From contig NZ_AAYC01000012.1 of NCBI RefSeq assembly GCF_000169455.1, positions 95,379 to 159,378 on the forward strand: DNA of 64,000 nucleotides, read 5' to 3'. Both the position numbers and the translations under genes were made by a program. Below the pieces are notes generated by a model that had not been told where the DNA came from, did not search any database, and saw nothing but the letters and a program-made list of their open reading frames with translations. This document shows, one piece after another, positions 1 through 8,844 of this stretch; the first letter of the stretch is position 1; every line of letters starts with the position of its first letter. This DNA comes from Roseobacter sp. SK209-2-6 (GTDB lineage: Bacteria; Pseudomonadota; Alphaproteobacteria; Rhodobacterales; Rhodobacteraceae).

Positions 1-191
1 GCCTGGTGCGTGAGGTCTGCTCTCAAATCAAGGCAGAGCGTGGCGTACCAATGAAAGTAATCTCAACAGGCGGGCTGGCGCCGCTTTTCCAGCAATCCGC
101 TGATCTGTTTGATGCATTTGAGGATGACCTCACGATGCATGGGCTTCAGATCATTCACAAATACAACAAGGAAAACGGTACTCCTATATGA
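1..191 (+). CDS. coaX: Type III pantothenate kinase, C-terminal end (partial)
   Basis: The reading frame is open from the window edge and ends at the TGA at 189-191. Only about 62 residues are visible. They contain a TGGLA stretch followed by a DDLTMHGL segment, which matches the end of type III pantothenate kinases; these phosphorylate pantothenate in the first step of coenzyme A synthesis. The 5' part and the catalytic aspartates lie outside the window. The stop overlaps the start of the next gene in an ATGA, so the two are translationally coupled. The coaX-rnj pair is a common arrangement in Rhodobacteraceae (family knowledge). The assignment rests on a short piece. Confidence 0.8.
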   Translation, partial: LVREVCSQIKAERGVPMKVISTGGLAPLFQQSADLFDAFEDDLTMHGLQIIHKYNKENGTPI

Positions 192-1858
192 GCACTGATG
201 AACGATTGATCTATCTGCCCCTCGGTGGGGCAGGTGAAATTGGCATGAACGCCTATGTCTACGGCTATGGCAAACAAGGCCAGGAACGGCTGATTCTGGT
301 GGATCTAGGCGTGGCCTTCCCCGATATGGACGGCACGCCAGGCGTGGATCTGATCATGCCCGACATTACCTGGCTGCGCGAACGCGCAGATCAGTTGGAA
401 GCGATCCTGATCACCCATGGGCATGAGGACCATATTGGTGCGGTTGCGCATCTCTACGGGCAGCTGAACGTGCCGGTCTATGCCCGCGCCTTCACAGCTA
501 ATCTGGCCCGCCGCAAGATGGAAGAGCGCGGCCATGACCCGATGCAGGTGCATACGGTCGGCGCCTGGCCGGAGGTGACCAAGCTGGGACCCTTCACCGT
601 AGGTGTCGCACCCATGGCCCATTCCATCCCCGAAAGCGGCGGCCTGGTGATCGACAGCCCGGCGGGCCGCGTGGTTCATACAGGCGACTTCAAACTCGAC
701 CGCGATCCGCTGGTGGGTGAACCCTTTGACCCGGAGATGTGGACAGAAATTGCCAAACCGGGGGTCAAGGCCTTGGTCTGTGATTCCACCAATGTCTTCT
801 CTCAGCATCCGGGGCGTTCTGAATCCGACCTGCCGGAAGAAATCACCAAGCTGATTTCCGAGGCCAAGGGCATGGTGGCGGCGACCACATTTGCCTCCAA
901 TGTGGCGCGCGTAAAAACCCTGGCAGAGGCTGGCGACAGGGCAGGACGCTCCATCGTCCTTTTGGGCCGTGCCATGCGCCGGATGATCGAAGCTGCGACT
1001 GAAACCGGGGTGCTGACCAAGTTTCCCAAGGTGATCCAGCCGGAAGAGGCACGGGATATCCCGCGCGAGAATTTGATGCTGATCACCACCGGCAGCCAGG
1101 GTGAGCGCCGGGCCGCCACCGCACAGATGGCGCGTGGCAAATACCGCGGACTGGAGCTGAAGGAGGGCGATCTCTTCCTGTTTTCCTCCAAGACCATTCC
1201 CGGAAACGAAAAAGGTGTCATTCGCATCATCAACCAGTTCTCTGAAAAGGGTGTTGATGTGGTGGATGACAGTTCTGGCCTCTATCACGTCTCCGGCCAC
1301 GCCAACGGCCCGGACTTGGAAGAGCTCCATGACCTTTTGAAACCGCAGATGCTGATACCGATGCATGGCGAGCACCGCCACCTGCGCCAGCACGCGCGCC
1401 TGGGTGAGGCCAAGGGCATCCCAAGCGCTGTGGTGGTCAATGGCATGATGATGGATCTAACCGGCGATACACCGCGCGTGACCGAATGGATCGAAACAGG
1501 ACGCACCTATCTTGATGGTTCCGTCAAGATCGGCGCATTGGACGGTGTGGTGCGGGATCGCATCCGCATGGCGCTGAATGGCCATGTGGTTGTGACTCTC
1601 ATCATGGATGAGGAAGACGAACCTCTGGGCGAACCCTGGTGCGATGTCAAAGGTCTTGCGGAAACGGGCACATCAAATGCGGCCCTGATCGAAGTCCTGG
1701 AAGAGGACCTCAATCAATTCCTGATGCGTGCTGGCGCCAAGACGCTAAAAGACGATGGCAAGCTTGAAGATGAGCTGCGCCGTATTGTCAGACAGACCTC
1801 GCAGGCCGAAATTGGGAAAAAGCCGGAAGTGACTGTCGTTATCAGCAGAATGCGCTGA
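188..1858 (+). CDS. rnj: Ribonuclease J
   Basis: This 556-residue protein is a metallo-beta-lactamase / beta-CASP nuclease. The metal-binding HGHEDH motif lies at residues 77-82, and the later MHGEHRHL stretch (around residue 390) fits the beta-CASP region. RNase J combines 5'-to-3' exonuclease and endonuclease activity and takes part in mRNA decay and rRNA 5' maturation in the cytoplasm. The length is usual for the family. The start ATG overlaps the coaX stop by four bases, which fixes it and suggests co-expression. A strong intrinsic terminator follows 21 bases after the stop. Confidence 0.95.
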   Translation: MSTDERLIYLPLGGAGEIGMNAYVYGYGKQGQERLILVDLGVAFPDMDGTPGVDLIMPDITWLRERADQLEAILITHGHEDHIGAVAHLYGQLNVPVYARAFTANLARRKMEERGHDPMQVHTVGAWPEVTKLGPFTVGVAPMAHSIPESGGLVIDSPAGRVVHTGDFKLDRDPLVGEPFDPEMWTEIAKPGVKALVCDSTNVFSQHPGRSESDLPEEITKLISEAKGMVAATTFASNVARVKTLAEAGDRAGRSIVLLGRAMRRMIEAATETGVLTKFPKVIQPEEARDIPRENLMLITTGSQGERRAATAQMARGKYRGLELKEGDLFLFSSKTIPGNEKGVIRIINQFSEKGVDVVDDSSGLYHVSGHANGPDLEELHDLLKPQMLIPMHGEHRHLRQHARLGEAKGIPSAVVVNGMMMDLTGDTPRVTEWIETGRTYLDGSVKIGALDGVVRDRIRMALNGHVVVTLIMDEEDEPLGEPWCDVKGLAETGTSNAALIEVLEEDLNQFLMRAGAKTLKDDGKLEDELRRIVRQTSQAEIGKKPEVTVVISRMR

Positions 1859-1878
1859 ACAATCGTGTCAGATGAAAC

Positions 1879-1915
1879 AAAGGGCCCAGGCGAGAATACC
1901 TGGGCCCTTTTTGCT
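1879..1915 (+). terminator. Rho-independent terminator after rnj
   Basis: A perfect 12-bp stem (1879-1890 with 1899-1910) around an 8-base loop is followed by a T-rich tail (1908-1913). It lies just downstream of the RNase J stop and should end the coaX-rnj transcript. The stem is flanked by A and T runs, so it could also act on the opposite strand for the small gene that ends at 1954. Confidence 0.9.
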
Positions 1916-1953
1916 TTCTATGAGTGGTGGTGAGCGCATTTATAACGCCGTGC

Positions 1954-2130
1954 TTAGGCTTGGCCCGGAAGATGCAGGGCAACCGCAAATCGATGGGGTA
2001 GGCTGCGCAGGAACCCTCCAAGCGCGCGGAGACCTTCAGCCATTGCTTGTGCACGCAGAGCATGGGCGCGTGCCTCGATGGCATGAATTTCGTCAAGAGA
2101 GAGGGAAACAGGCTGATGATGCTGGGACAT
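1954..2130 (-). CDS. Small uncharacterised protein (58 aa)
   Basis: A 58-codon frame runs from the ATG at 2130-2128 to the TAA at 1956-1954. The product begins with a short polar stretch and continues as an alanine- and arginine-rich amphipathic helix (SLDEIHAIEARAHALRAQAM, then LRALGGFLRSL). This composition resembles the small helical or basic proteins common in Rhodobacteraceae. I do not recognise a family and give no function. The region between rnj and the helicase terminator is otherwise empty, and the gene could use the symmetrical terminator at 1879-1915. No clear Shine-Dalgarno is visible, so this rests on coding character and position. Confidence 0.5.
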   Translation of the reverse strand: MSQHHQPVSLSLDEIHAIEARAHALRAQAMAEGLRALGGFLRSLPHRFAVALHLPGQA

Positions 2131-2244
2131 AGGAATTCTCGTTCAATTTCACTGTATCGGTTGGCATGAACCTATGGTCTTGGTCGATGGGATACATCGG
2201 ACAAATCGACAATGCCGCCATGCTGCATCTGCATTGCAGACAAG

Positions 2245-2269
2245 AAAAAACCCTCCGCGAAGCGGAGGG
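2245..2269 (-). terminator. Rho-independent terminator of the DEAD-box helicase gene
   Basis: An 8-bp GC-rich stem (2251-2258 with 2262-2269) closes a three-base loop. Read on the minus strand it is followed by a run of six T. It lies 32 bases beyond the helicase stop and fits a simple intrinsic terminator. Confidence 0.85.
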
Positions 2270-2301
2270 CTCAAGGCGATAGAGAGGGTCAAGTCTTGGT
2301 C

Positions 2302-3720
2302 TTAGCCAGCGCGTCGCTCTGCAAAGGAGAGAGCGATAAAGCTCGGCATGTGATCGCCCATTCCGACAACCACACGATCGTCGCGGCGCCCGCCTTGCTT
2401 GCCGCCACGGCCTCGGTTGCCTTTGGGCTGGGGGGCCTCGTCGGAATGTTTCGACACATGTTTTTTGGTGTCGCTCTTTTCGACTGGTTCGGGCTTGGTT
2501 ACCGCATCGGCAGCGATCTCGGCTGCGTCTTTCTGGTCTTTGTTGCTCTTGCGCTTCTTGGGCTCTGGCTTCTTCACCGGGTTTTCGAGGCGAGCGATTT
2601 CCTTTTTCACCAGATCCTCAACCGCAGCCAGGGCCTTTTCATCGCGCGGGGCGCAAATTGTAATGGCTTTCCCGTCGCGGCCCGCGCGACCCGTCCGGCC
2701 AATGCGATGCACATAGTCTTCGGCGTGGCCAGGCACATCAAAGTTGAACACATGGCTTACGCTCGGCACGTCGAGCCCGCGCGCGGCGACGTCAGAGGCT
2801 ACGAGAATTCGCAGCGAGCCGTCACGGAAACCATCAAGGGTTTTGGTCCGCTGGCTCTGGTCCAGATCGCCATGGATTGGCGCTGCGTCAAAGCCATATT
2901 TTTTCAGGGATTTGGCAACGATATCCACATCCGTTTTGCGGTTGCAGAAGATGATCCCATTGGTCAGCTTGTCACCTTCCTGCTCGATCAGAGTGCGCAG
3001 CACCCGGCGCTTTTCGCTACCTTCCCGGTCTTTGCGGGAGGCTTTGAACATCACGACCGATTGCTCGATGTTTTCCGAAGTGGTGGCTTGGCGCGCCACC
3101 TCCACCCGCTCAGGGGCGGAGAGGAAGGTATTTGTTATCCTCTCGATCTCGGGCGCCATGGTGGCGGAGAAAAACAGCGTCTGACGGGTGAAAGGCGTGA
3201 GCGAGAAGATCCGCTCAATATCCGGGATAAAGCCCATGTCGAGCATCCGGTCCGCTTCGTCAACTACCATGATCTGCACACCGGTCAGCAACAGCTTGCC
3301 ACGTTCAAAATGGTCGAGCAGGCGGCCCGGCGTGGCGATCAGGACATCGACGCCCTTGTCGATCAGCTGATCCTGCTCCTTGAAACTGACGCCGCCAATC
3401 AGCAACGCCTTGGTGAGCTTCAAGTGTTTTGTATAGGTGTCAAAATTCTCAGCCACCTGAGCCGCGAGTTCGCGGGTGGGACACAACACCAAGCTGCGCG
3501 GCATTCGGGCACGGGCCCGGCCGCGGGCCAAAAGAGTTATCATCGGCAGGGTGAAGGATGCCGTTTTCCCGGTGCCGGTCTGCGCGATACCCAGAACATC
3601 GCGCCCTTCAAGCGCTGGTGGAATAGCACCGGCCTGAATCGGTGTGGGGGTTTCGTACCCGGCCTCATAAATAGCTTTGAGGACCTTCGGATTCAGGTTC
3701 AGATCGGTAAATTTTGTCAT
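2302..3720 (-). CDS. rhlE: DEAD-box ATP-dependent RNA helicase (RhlE type)
   Basis: The protein of 472 residues unwinds RNA duplexes using ATP, usually in ribosome assembly or mRNA turnover. The core motifs are in order: Q motif region (about 5-30), Walker A AQTGTGKT at 46-53, PTRELA at 81-86, DEAD at 154-157, SAT at 185-187, and the later ARGLD and HRIGRTGR motifs. A lysine-, glutamate- and glycine/arginine-rich tail after about residue 375 is likely disordered and RNA-binding. The frame extends upstream to 3846, but the ATG at 3720 is preferred because an AAACGGA sequence precedes it and the domain starts there. The paralogue name is uncertain; the helicase class is not. Confidence 0.92.
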   Translation of the reverse strand: MTKFTDLNLNPKVLKAIYEAGYETPTPIQAGAIPPALEGRDVLGIAQTGTGKTASFTLPMITLLARGRARARMPRSLVLCPTRELAAQVAENFDTYTKHLKLTKALLIGGVSFKEQDQLIDKGVDVLIATPGRLLDHFERGKLLLTGVQIMVVDEADRMLDMGFIPDIERIFSLTPFTRQTLFFSATMAPEIERITNTFLSAPERVEVARQATTSENIEQSVVMFKASRKDREGSEKRRVLRTLIEQEGDKLTNGIIFCNRKTDVDIVAKSLKKYGFDAAPIHGDLDQSQRTKTLDGFRDGSLRILVASDVAARGLDVPSVSHVFNFDVPGHAEDYVHRIGRTGRAGRDGKAITICAPRDEKALAAVEDLVKKEIARLENPVKKPEPKKRKSNKDQKDAAEIAADAVTKPEPVEKSDTKKHVSKHSDEAPQPKGNRGRGGKQGGRRDDRVVVGMGDHMPSFIALSFAERRAG

Positions 3721-3901
3721 ATGCATCCGTTTTAGCGGACTGTGACAGCGCCCGCGCGTGTGAGAGGCAAGCCGGGCCCGCGAGTCACGCGGTGGTGCAG
3801 CTTCCAGCTTTTGGCGGGACATAGCAAAATCTTGGCTGAGGGTCAATTAATGGCTGATTTCCCGTAGGAATATACGTCATTGTTCGGGACAAAGGGACAG
3901 T

Positions 3902-4852
3902 TTAGGGGAAATCGGGGAAGTGTTTCTTGCGTTTTGCAACCAGATCCAGAGGGCGGATTCGGAGAAGATCCACCTCTTGTAGCCGTTCCCGCAACGCAGG
4001 GCCCGCTTCGCAAGTTTCCGCAAAAAAGGCGCGCAGCCCGGCTTGTCCCTCTTTCTCTTCCAGTGCTTTCAGGAGCATGTGAAGATTCGGGCTGCCCTTT
4101 TCCCAGCGACGAGGTGGTGCAAGTTCCGCACGATAAGACCCTTTTTCAAGTCGATACCGATAATGAGCGAACCATTTTTCCCAGTCAGATGCATGCAGAT
4201 GGCAGAGGTCGACTTCCGGCAGGTTTGCCAAACCGGGGTTTTCGATCTCAGAGAAATAGGCGTTGTGAATGCGGAAGGTGAGGTGTTCCAATCCGCAACG
4301 AACGAACAATTTGCCCTGTGTATGGCTTAGGAAACCACCATTCAGATAGCTGGCAAAGCGAGGGTAGATTTCGGCTAGTATGGCGTCTTGAGAGGCTGAA
4401 GCAGATAGATGCGCCTTAAAGGCTTCTTCCGCTCCGGCCAGAGCCTCCAAGGCCTGTACCCGCAGGGAGTAGCAGTCAGGAGATTGCTTTTCGAGCAAAT
4501 CTGCGATGGGCATGCTGGACCACAAGAACTCATCCACATCGATATGCGCCAGCCAATCTAGGTCCTTGCTTTGCCGGTTATAAGTTCTTGAGGCATTTTT
4601 GGTTTGGCGCACTTGGTGTTTTTGAGGGCGCCCGTTCTTACTCCGCTTGGCCCAGAAGGCATCATTGCAGTTGAAGACACGAATTTTAGGATGTGCCCGC
4701 AGAAAAGGAAGGGCCTCTGGGCAGGGCGCATCCAGATAGAGAAACAATCGATGCGCTCCGGCCTCCAGGTGAAAGGCCGCGAATTCTAGGATTTCTCTGG
4801 CTGGAGCTTTGATGGTGCTGACAATGCCCCAATTTGTGGAACCGGGGTTCAT
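3902..4852 (-). CDS. Glycosyltransferase family 2-like protein
   Basis: The 316-residue protein begins with a short 'I-V-S-T-I-K-A-P' beta strand and carries DVDEF at 105-109, the metal-binding acidic motif of this glycosyltransferase group (Pfam Glyco_tranf_2_4 type). Such enzymes transfer a sugar from a nucleotide donor; acceptor and sugar cannot be read from the sequence. A later DLCHLHASDWEKWF segment corresponds in position to the LNHY block of the three related enzymes at 39-45 kb, but similarity to those is otherwise low. There is no signal peptide or membrane segment. It stands alone between the helicase and prfC, with over 150 bases on each side. Confidence 0.75.
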   Translation of the reverse strand: MNPGSTNWGIVSTIKAPAREILEFAAFHLEAGAHRLFLYLDAPCPEALPFLRAHPKIRVFNCNDAFWAKRSKNGRPQKHQVRQTKNASRTYNRQSKDLDWLAHIDVDEFLWSSMPIADLLEKQSPDCYSLRVQALEALAGAEEAFKAHLSASASQDAILAEIYPRFASYLNGGFLSHTQGKLFVRCGLEHLTFRIHNAYFSEIENPGLANLPEVDLCHLHASDWEKWFAHYRYRLEKGSYRAELAPPRRWEKGSPNLHMLLKALEEKEGQAGLRAFFAETCEAGPALRERLQEVDLLRIRPLDLVAKRKKHFPDFP

Positions 4853-5020
4853 TGTATTGCTCGCTTTCCTATACCACAGGGCGGTACTTCTGACCCTAAA
4901 CTAGCGTTGAAGCTAACCTTGGATCTGGGTGTTGGACAAGATGATTTCGCCCAAGGCAGAGCCAGTGATTTCTGCGGGGAGGAGGTTGGTTACTCCCCGC
5001 AGGAGGTGTTTGGCTTGGGG

Positions 5021-6628
5021 CTAAGCCATCATCTCTTTGGTGGACGTCAGTTTAAGATCTGGATAGTCACGCTCGACCCGGTCAATGTCCCATTGCAATC
5101 GCGTCAGGTAGACAATGTCACCATCGTGGTCATGGGCAATGTGCTGTTTGTTGGCGTTGACGAATTTGTCGACCGCCGCTTTGTCACCACTCACCCAGCG
5201 GGCAGAGGTGAACTGGCTGGCCTCAAACCGTACAGGTAGTCCGTATTCCATTTCAATCCGGCTGGCGAGCACCTCAAATTGCAGAGCACCCACGACACCA
5301 ACGATAAAGCCTGACCCGATGGAGGGTTTAAAGACCTTAGCAGCGCCTTCTTCAGCGAACTGCATCAGCGCCTTTTCCAGGTGTTTTGCCTTCATCGGGT
5401 CGCCTGCACGCACGCCTTGCAAGAGCTCTGGCGCAAAGGAGGGAATGCCGGTCACTCGCAGCGCCTCACCCTCGGTCAGCGTGTCGCCGATGCGCAGCTG
5501 ACCGTGGTTCGGGATACCGATGATGTCACCGGCCCAGGCCTCTTCGGCCAACTCCCGGTCCGAGGCCAGGAACAATACGGGATTGGAGATGGCCATAGGT
5601 TTTTTCGAGCGCACATGCGTGAGTTTCATGCCGCGTTTGAAATGGCCCGACGCCATCCGCACGAACGCCACCCGGTCGCGGTGCTTGGGGTCCATGTTGG
5701 CCTGAACCTTAAAGACAAATCCAGCGACCTTCTTCTCCTCCGGTGCTACCGCACGGGGGTGCGCCGACTGAGGCTGGGGCTCGGGCCCATAGGCGCCGAT
5801 GCCGTCCATCAGCTCTTTGACACCAAAGGAGTTGATAGCAGAGCCAAACCAGATTGGGGTCATGTGACCTTCGAGAACAGCTTGCGGGTCGAGCGCTGGC
5901 AGCAATTCGCGCGCCATTTCAACCTCTTCCAGCAGTTTTTCTAGCAGATGCTCGGGAATATGTTCAGCCAGTTTGGGGTCATCCAGACCTTCTATGGCGA
6001 TGCTTTCGGCGACCTTGTTACGGTCGGCGCGGTCCATCAGCTCCAGCCGGTCGCGCAGCATGTCATAACAACCGATGAAGTCGCGCCCCACCCCGATAGG
6101 CCAGGCCGCAGGCGTCACATCAATTGCCAGGTTTTCCTGGATCTCATCAATGATCTCAAAGGTATCCCGGCTTTCGCGGTCCATCTTATTACAGAAGGTC
6201 AGGATCGGCAGGTCGCGCAACCGGCAGACCTCGAACAGCTTCTGGGTTTGGCTCTCGACCCCTTTTGCACCGTCAATCACCATAACAGCTGCATCCACAG
6301 CAGTCAGGGTGCGGTAAGTGTCTTCGGAGAAGTCCGAGTGGCCAGGGGTATCCACCAGATTAAAGCGGAAACCGCTGAAATCAAATGACATCGCCGAGGC
6401 CGAGACCGAGATACCCCGGTCCTTTTCCATCTGCATAAAGTCCGAGCGCGTTCGCCGCGCTTCGCCCTTGGCACGGACCTGACCCGCCATCTGGATAGCG
6501 CCACCATAGAGTAGAAACTTCTCGGTCAGCGTGGTCTTGCCGGCATCCGGGTGCGAGATGATCGCAAAGGTGCGGCGCCGCGCGATTTCGGGCGGCAGTT
6601 CAGGGCGGTTTGCAGCGGTATCCAACAT
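5021..6628 (-). CDS. prfC: Peptide chain release factor 3
   Basis: RF3 is the GTPase that recycles RF1 and RF2 from the ribosome after termination. The 535-residue product has the G1 motif SHPDAGKT at about 25-32, DTPGHSDF (G3), and CNKMDR (G4), followed by the EF-Tu-like domain II and the RF3-specific C-terminal domain. The E. coli protein has 529 residues, so the length fits. The ATG at 6628 is chosen over the upstream start at 6664 because AGAGG lies seven bases before it and the conserved sequence begins there. It is downstream of the Hint gene in the same direction. Confidence 0.96.
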   Translation of the reverse strand: MLDTAANRPELPPEIARRRTFAIISHPDAGKTTLTEKFLLYGGAIQMAGQVRAKGEARRTRSDFMQMEKDRGISVSASAMSFDFSGFRFNLVDTPGHSDFSEDTYRTLTAVDAAVMVIDGAKGVESQTQKLFEVCRLRDLPILTFCNKMDRESRDTFEIIDEIQENLAIDVTPAAWPIGVGRDFIGCYDMLRDRLELMDRADRNKVAESIAIEGLDDPKLAEHIPEHLLEKLLEEVEMARELLPALDPQAVLEGHMTPIWFGSAINSFGVKELMDGIGAYGPEPQPQSAHPRAVAPEEKKVAGFVFKVQANMDPKHRDRVAFVRMASGHFKRGMKLTHVRSKKPMAISNPVLFLASDRELAEEAWAGDIIGIPNHGQLRIGDTLTEGEALRVTGIPSFAPELLQGVRAGDPMKAKHLEKALMQFAEEGAAKVFKPSIGSGFIVGVVGALQFEVLASRIEMEYGLPVRFEASQFTSARWVSGDKAAVDKFVNANKQHIAHDHDGDIVYLTRLQWDIDRVERDYPDLKLTSTKEMMA

Positions 6629-6763
6629 GGTCAGGCCTCTAGCCAGAAACGGCGGTCGAGGCAAGGAAAACAGATGCCAAAATCAAAGCGAAAGGGGCAG
6701 AGCTTCGCCCGTTTGCACCCCTTTTGCGTCTCTAGTGAAAGGCATCATGCGGAGGCGAAGCCG

Positions 6764-7774
6764 CTACCGAAGCGAGGATCGTCTCAGCAGATCTACCGCA
6801 TTGGGCAGGTCCAGGAGGGATTTTTCCACATCCAGGCCGTGGCTGTCTCGGCGCTGGCGGGTAGCGGGCATCTCAGTGATTTTTTGCAACACTTCATCCG
6901 GCAGGGCAGGTTGGATCATCGGATCCAGGTATAGCGATTCCGCTGCGATGCCCTCGGCATAGATGATATGATGGCGGTCGAACAGAAGCTGGAAGTAGTC
7001 CACGAAACCGCCGTCTTGCAACAGAACCGTTTCCCCATTCACCAGATCACGGGCACGGACTAGCAACTCCGGGCACCCTGTTCCGAGCTCGTCTCGGCGT
7101 TGGTAGACAAAGAGGCGGTGATCGGGGCTGACCAATAAGTCGCCGGAATTGTTCATAGCGCCTTTTTTGATTAGGACCGGGGCCATGCGGCCCACCGCAC
7201 GGGAGGTGCTTTGGCCAATCCAACGCAGCTCTTGCACGCCGTCATCTCTGGTGAGAATGCGGTCGCCTGGGTGAAGATCTTCGATTGGCTTTTGTTGACC
7301 CGTCGCAAGAGTGATCCGTGTGCCGCGCGAAAAAGCTACGAAAGTCATCTGCGCCAGCTTCTCTCTTGCACCCTCCCTATCCGCGCGTACCAGTGAATAT
7401 GAGGTTTCAGGCACAAGAGGGGCCATCGGCAGCAGGAAAATACCCGAGATCAGGCCCTCATCGTCGACCTCCACCATGATCAGCGCATCGATATTGCTTC
7501 CGGAGGCAGGCATTAAGGAAATCGCACAATCGAGATGTAGCTCAGCGCCCGGCGTGCCAAGCTCTGTATCAGAGCTGGTGCAATAGCTGCTATCCGGTCC
7601 GGAACTAATACCTAGGCGTTGTGGCTGGGCAGGAGGCAACAGTTGGTAGATGTCATCAAGGATCAAATCCTCAAGAACCCCAAGAGAATCGCCCATATTG
7701 GCCCCCATTTCCACCAGAAACTGCTCCGCCGGATAGGCGGGTATGGATTGGATGGCGCGCTGTGTCCTGTTCAC
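6764..7774 (-). CDS. Hint-domain protein (Hedgehog/intein fold), no catalytic cysteine
   Basis: The 336-residue protein has an N-terminal region of about 140 residues without a recognised domain, then a Hint_2-type domain. Landmarks are SRGTRITLATG at about 149-159, the LHPGDRILTRDDG segment at about 167-179, a WIGQ turn, and a later SPDHRLF. Active Hint domains start with a Cys that performs the N-S acyl shift; here the matching position reads VAFSRGT without Cys, so self-cleavage is unlikely. Proteins of this type are frequent in Rhodobacteraceae, often secreted or attached to larger proteins, but no signal peptide is visible here. Function unknown. It is divergent from the SDR gene at 8055. 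Confidence 0.75.
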   Translation of the reverse strand: MNRTQRAIQSIPAYPAEQFLVEMGANMGDSLGVLEDLILDDIYQLLPPAQPQRLGISSGPDSSYCTSSDTELGTPGAELHLDCAISLMPASGSNIDALIMVEVDDEGLISGIFLLPMAPLVPETSYSLVRADREGAREKLAQMTFVAFSRGTRITLATGQQKPIEDLHPGDRILTRDDGVQELRWIGQSTSRAVGRMAPVLIKKGAMNNSGDLLVSPDHRLFVYQRRDELGTGCPELLVRARDLVNGETVLLQDGGFVDYFQLLFDRHHIIYAEGIAAESLYLDPMIQPALPDEVLQKITEMPATRQRRDSHGLDVEKSLLDLPNAVDLLRRSSLR

Positions 7775-8054
7775 GAAAGAGCCTCGGCTTGATCTGGGGG
7801 CAGGTTCTCATACGCCCCACTGGTTCTATGAGTGAGATCTATCTGATGAATATGGCACAATCCCGGCGATTCCGGGCTGAATTCCTGACCTGAAGCTAGA
7901 TCTTCCTGATGATGATCAATGGTTTCAGACCTTGTCCTAAGAAAAACTTACTGAAATGTTCTTATTTTGTTCATTTTGCGCTGGATGGGACTGGCCAAGC
8001 CGTGCCTGACTGTGCATTCTCCGCGCAAGGATTGAAAAACCGGGAGTGAGTGCA

Positions 8055-8834
8055 ATGGATCTTGGCATCAAGGGGAAGCGCGCGTTGGTTTGTGCCAGCA
8101 GCAAGGGTCTGGGACGGGGCTGTGCCGAGGCTCTGGCCGAGGCGGGCGTGGATCTGGTTTTGAACGCGCGCGGCGCTGAAGCGTTGGAGAACACCGCCCA
8201 AACCATCCGGAAAGAATATGGGGTCTCTGTTGTTGCCGTTGCAGCTGATGTCTCTAAAGAAGAAGGGCGTGCCAAGCTGCTGAATGCTGCGGAGAAAGTT
8301 GATATTCTTGTAAATAACGCCGGTGGCCCGCCTCCGGGGATGTGGTCCGATTGGGATCGGGAGGATTTCATTCAGGCTCTGGATGCCAATATGTTGGCAC
8401 CAATTGCACTGATGAAGGCATATCTGCCTGGCATGATGGACCGAGGTTGGGGACGTGTTGTCAATATCACTTCGCAATCAGTGAAGGCCCCTATTGCAGT
8501 CCTGGGTTTGTCGAACTCGGCCCGCGCTGGCCTTACTGGCTATGTTGCCGGTACTGCGCGGCAGGTTGCGGAAAGAGGCGTTAATATCAACAACTTGCTG
8601 CCAGGAATTCATGCGACGGATAGGGCCGTTTCACTGGATAGCGCAGTCTCTAGCCAGCAGGGGATCAGCATGGAGGAAGCTCAAGCGCAGCGTGCCGCTA
8701 CTATTCCGGCCCGTCGGTATGGAACAGCTGCAGAATTTGGTGCAACCTGTGCCTTTTTGTGCTCTCAGCATGCAGGTTTCATTGTGGGTCAGAACATCCT
8801 TTTGGATGGCGGTGCAACAAATATGACCCTCTGA
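8055..8834 (+). CDS. Atypical SDR-family oxidoreductase (no canonical YxxxK)
   Basis: The 259-residue protein has the Rossmann nucleotide-binding segment ASSKGLGRG at about 14-22, NNAG at 87-90 and the catalytic-type serine at 140/142. The tyrosine-lysine pair that defines catalysis in classical short-chain dehydrogenases is missing: the aligned segment reads S153-N-S-A-R157. A divergent SDR group with this pattern is widespread and often annotated as 3-oxoacyl-ACP reductase; its substrate is unknown. The start at 8055 is preferred over the GTG at 8046 because GGGAG lies eight bases upstream of it. The AlkC-like gene begins 10 bases after its stop, so the two are probably cotranscribed. Confidence 0.85.
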   Translation: MDLGIKGKRALVCASSKGLGRGCAEALAEAGVDLVLNARGAEALENTAQTIRKEYGVSVVAVAADVSKEEGRAKLLNAAEKVDILVNNAGGPPPGMWSDWDREDFIQALDANMLAPIALMKAYLPGMMDRGWGRVVNITSQSVKAPIAVLGLSNSARAGLTGYVAGTARQVAERGVNINNLLPGIHATDRAVSLDSAVSSQQGISMEEAQAQRAATIPARRYGTAAEFGATCAFLCSQHAGFIVGQNILLDGGATNMTL

Positions 8835-8844
8835 GGAAGCGGAA

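Noticed and set aside
305..1393. Long open frame (362 codons) on the minus strand inside rnj
   Set aside because: It is the complement of a strongly conserved RNase J gene, and its translation has no recognisable domain. Such antisense frames are expected in GC-rich codon use.
2212..3735. Plus-strand frame of 507 codons across the helicase gene
   Set aside because: The minus strand carries all DEAD-box motifs; the plus frame is a shadow rich in His and Gln without domain signal.
4973..5001. 8-bp hairpin after prfC on the minus strand
   Set aside because: The loop is 13 bases and no T tail follows, so a terminator call would be weak.
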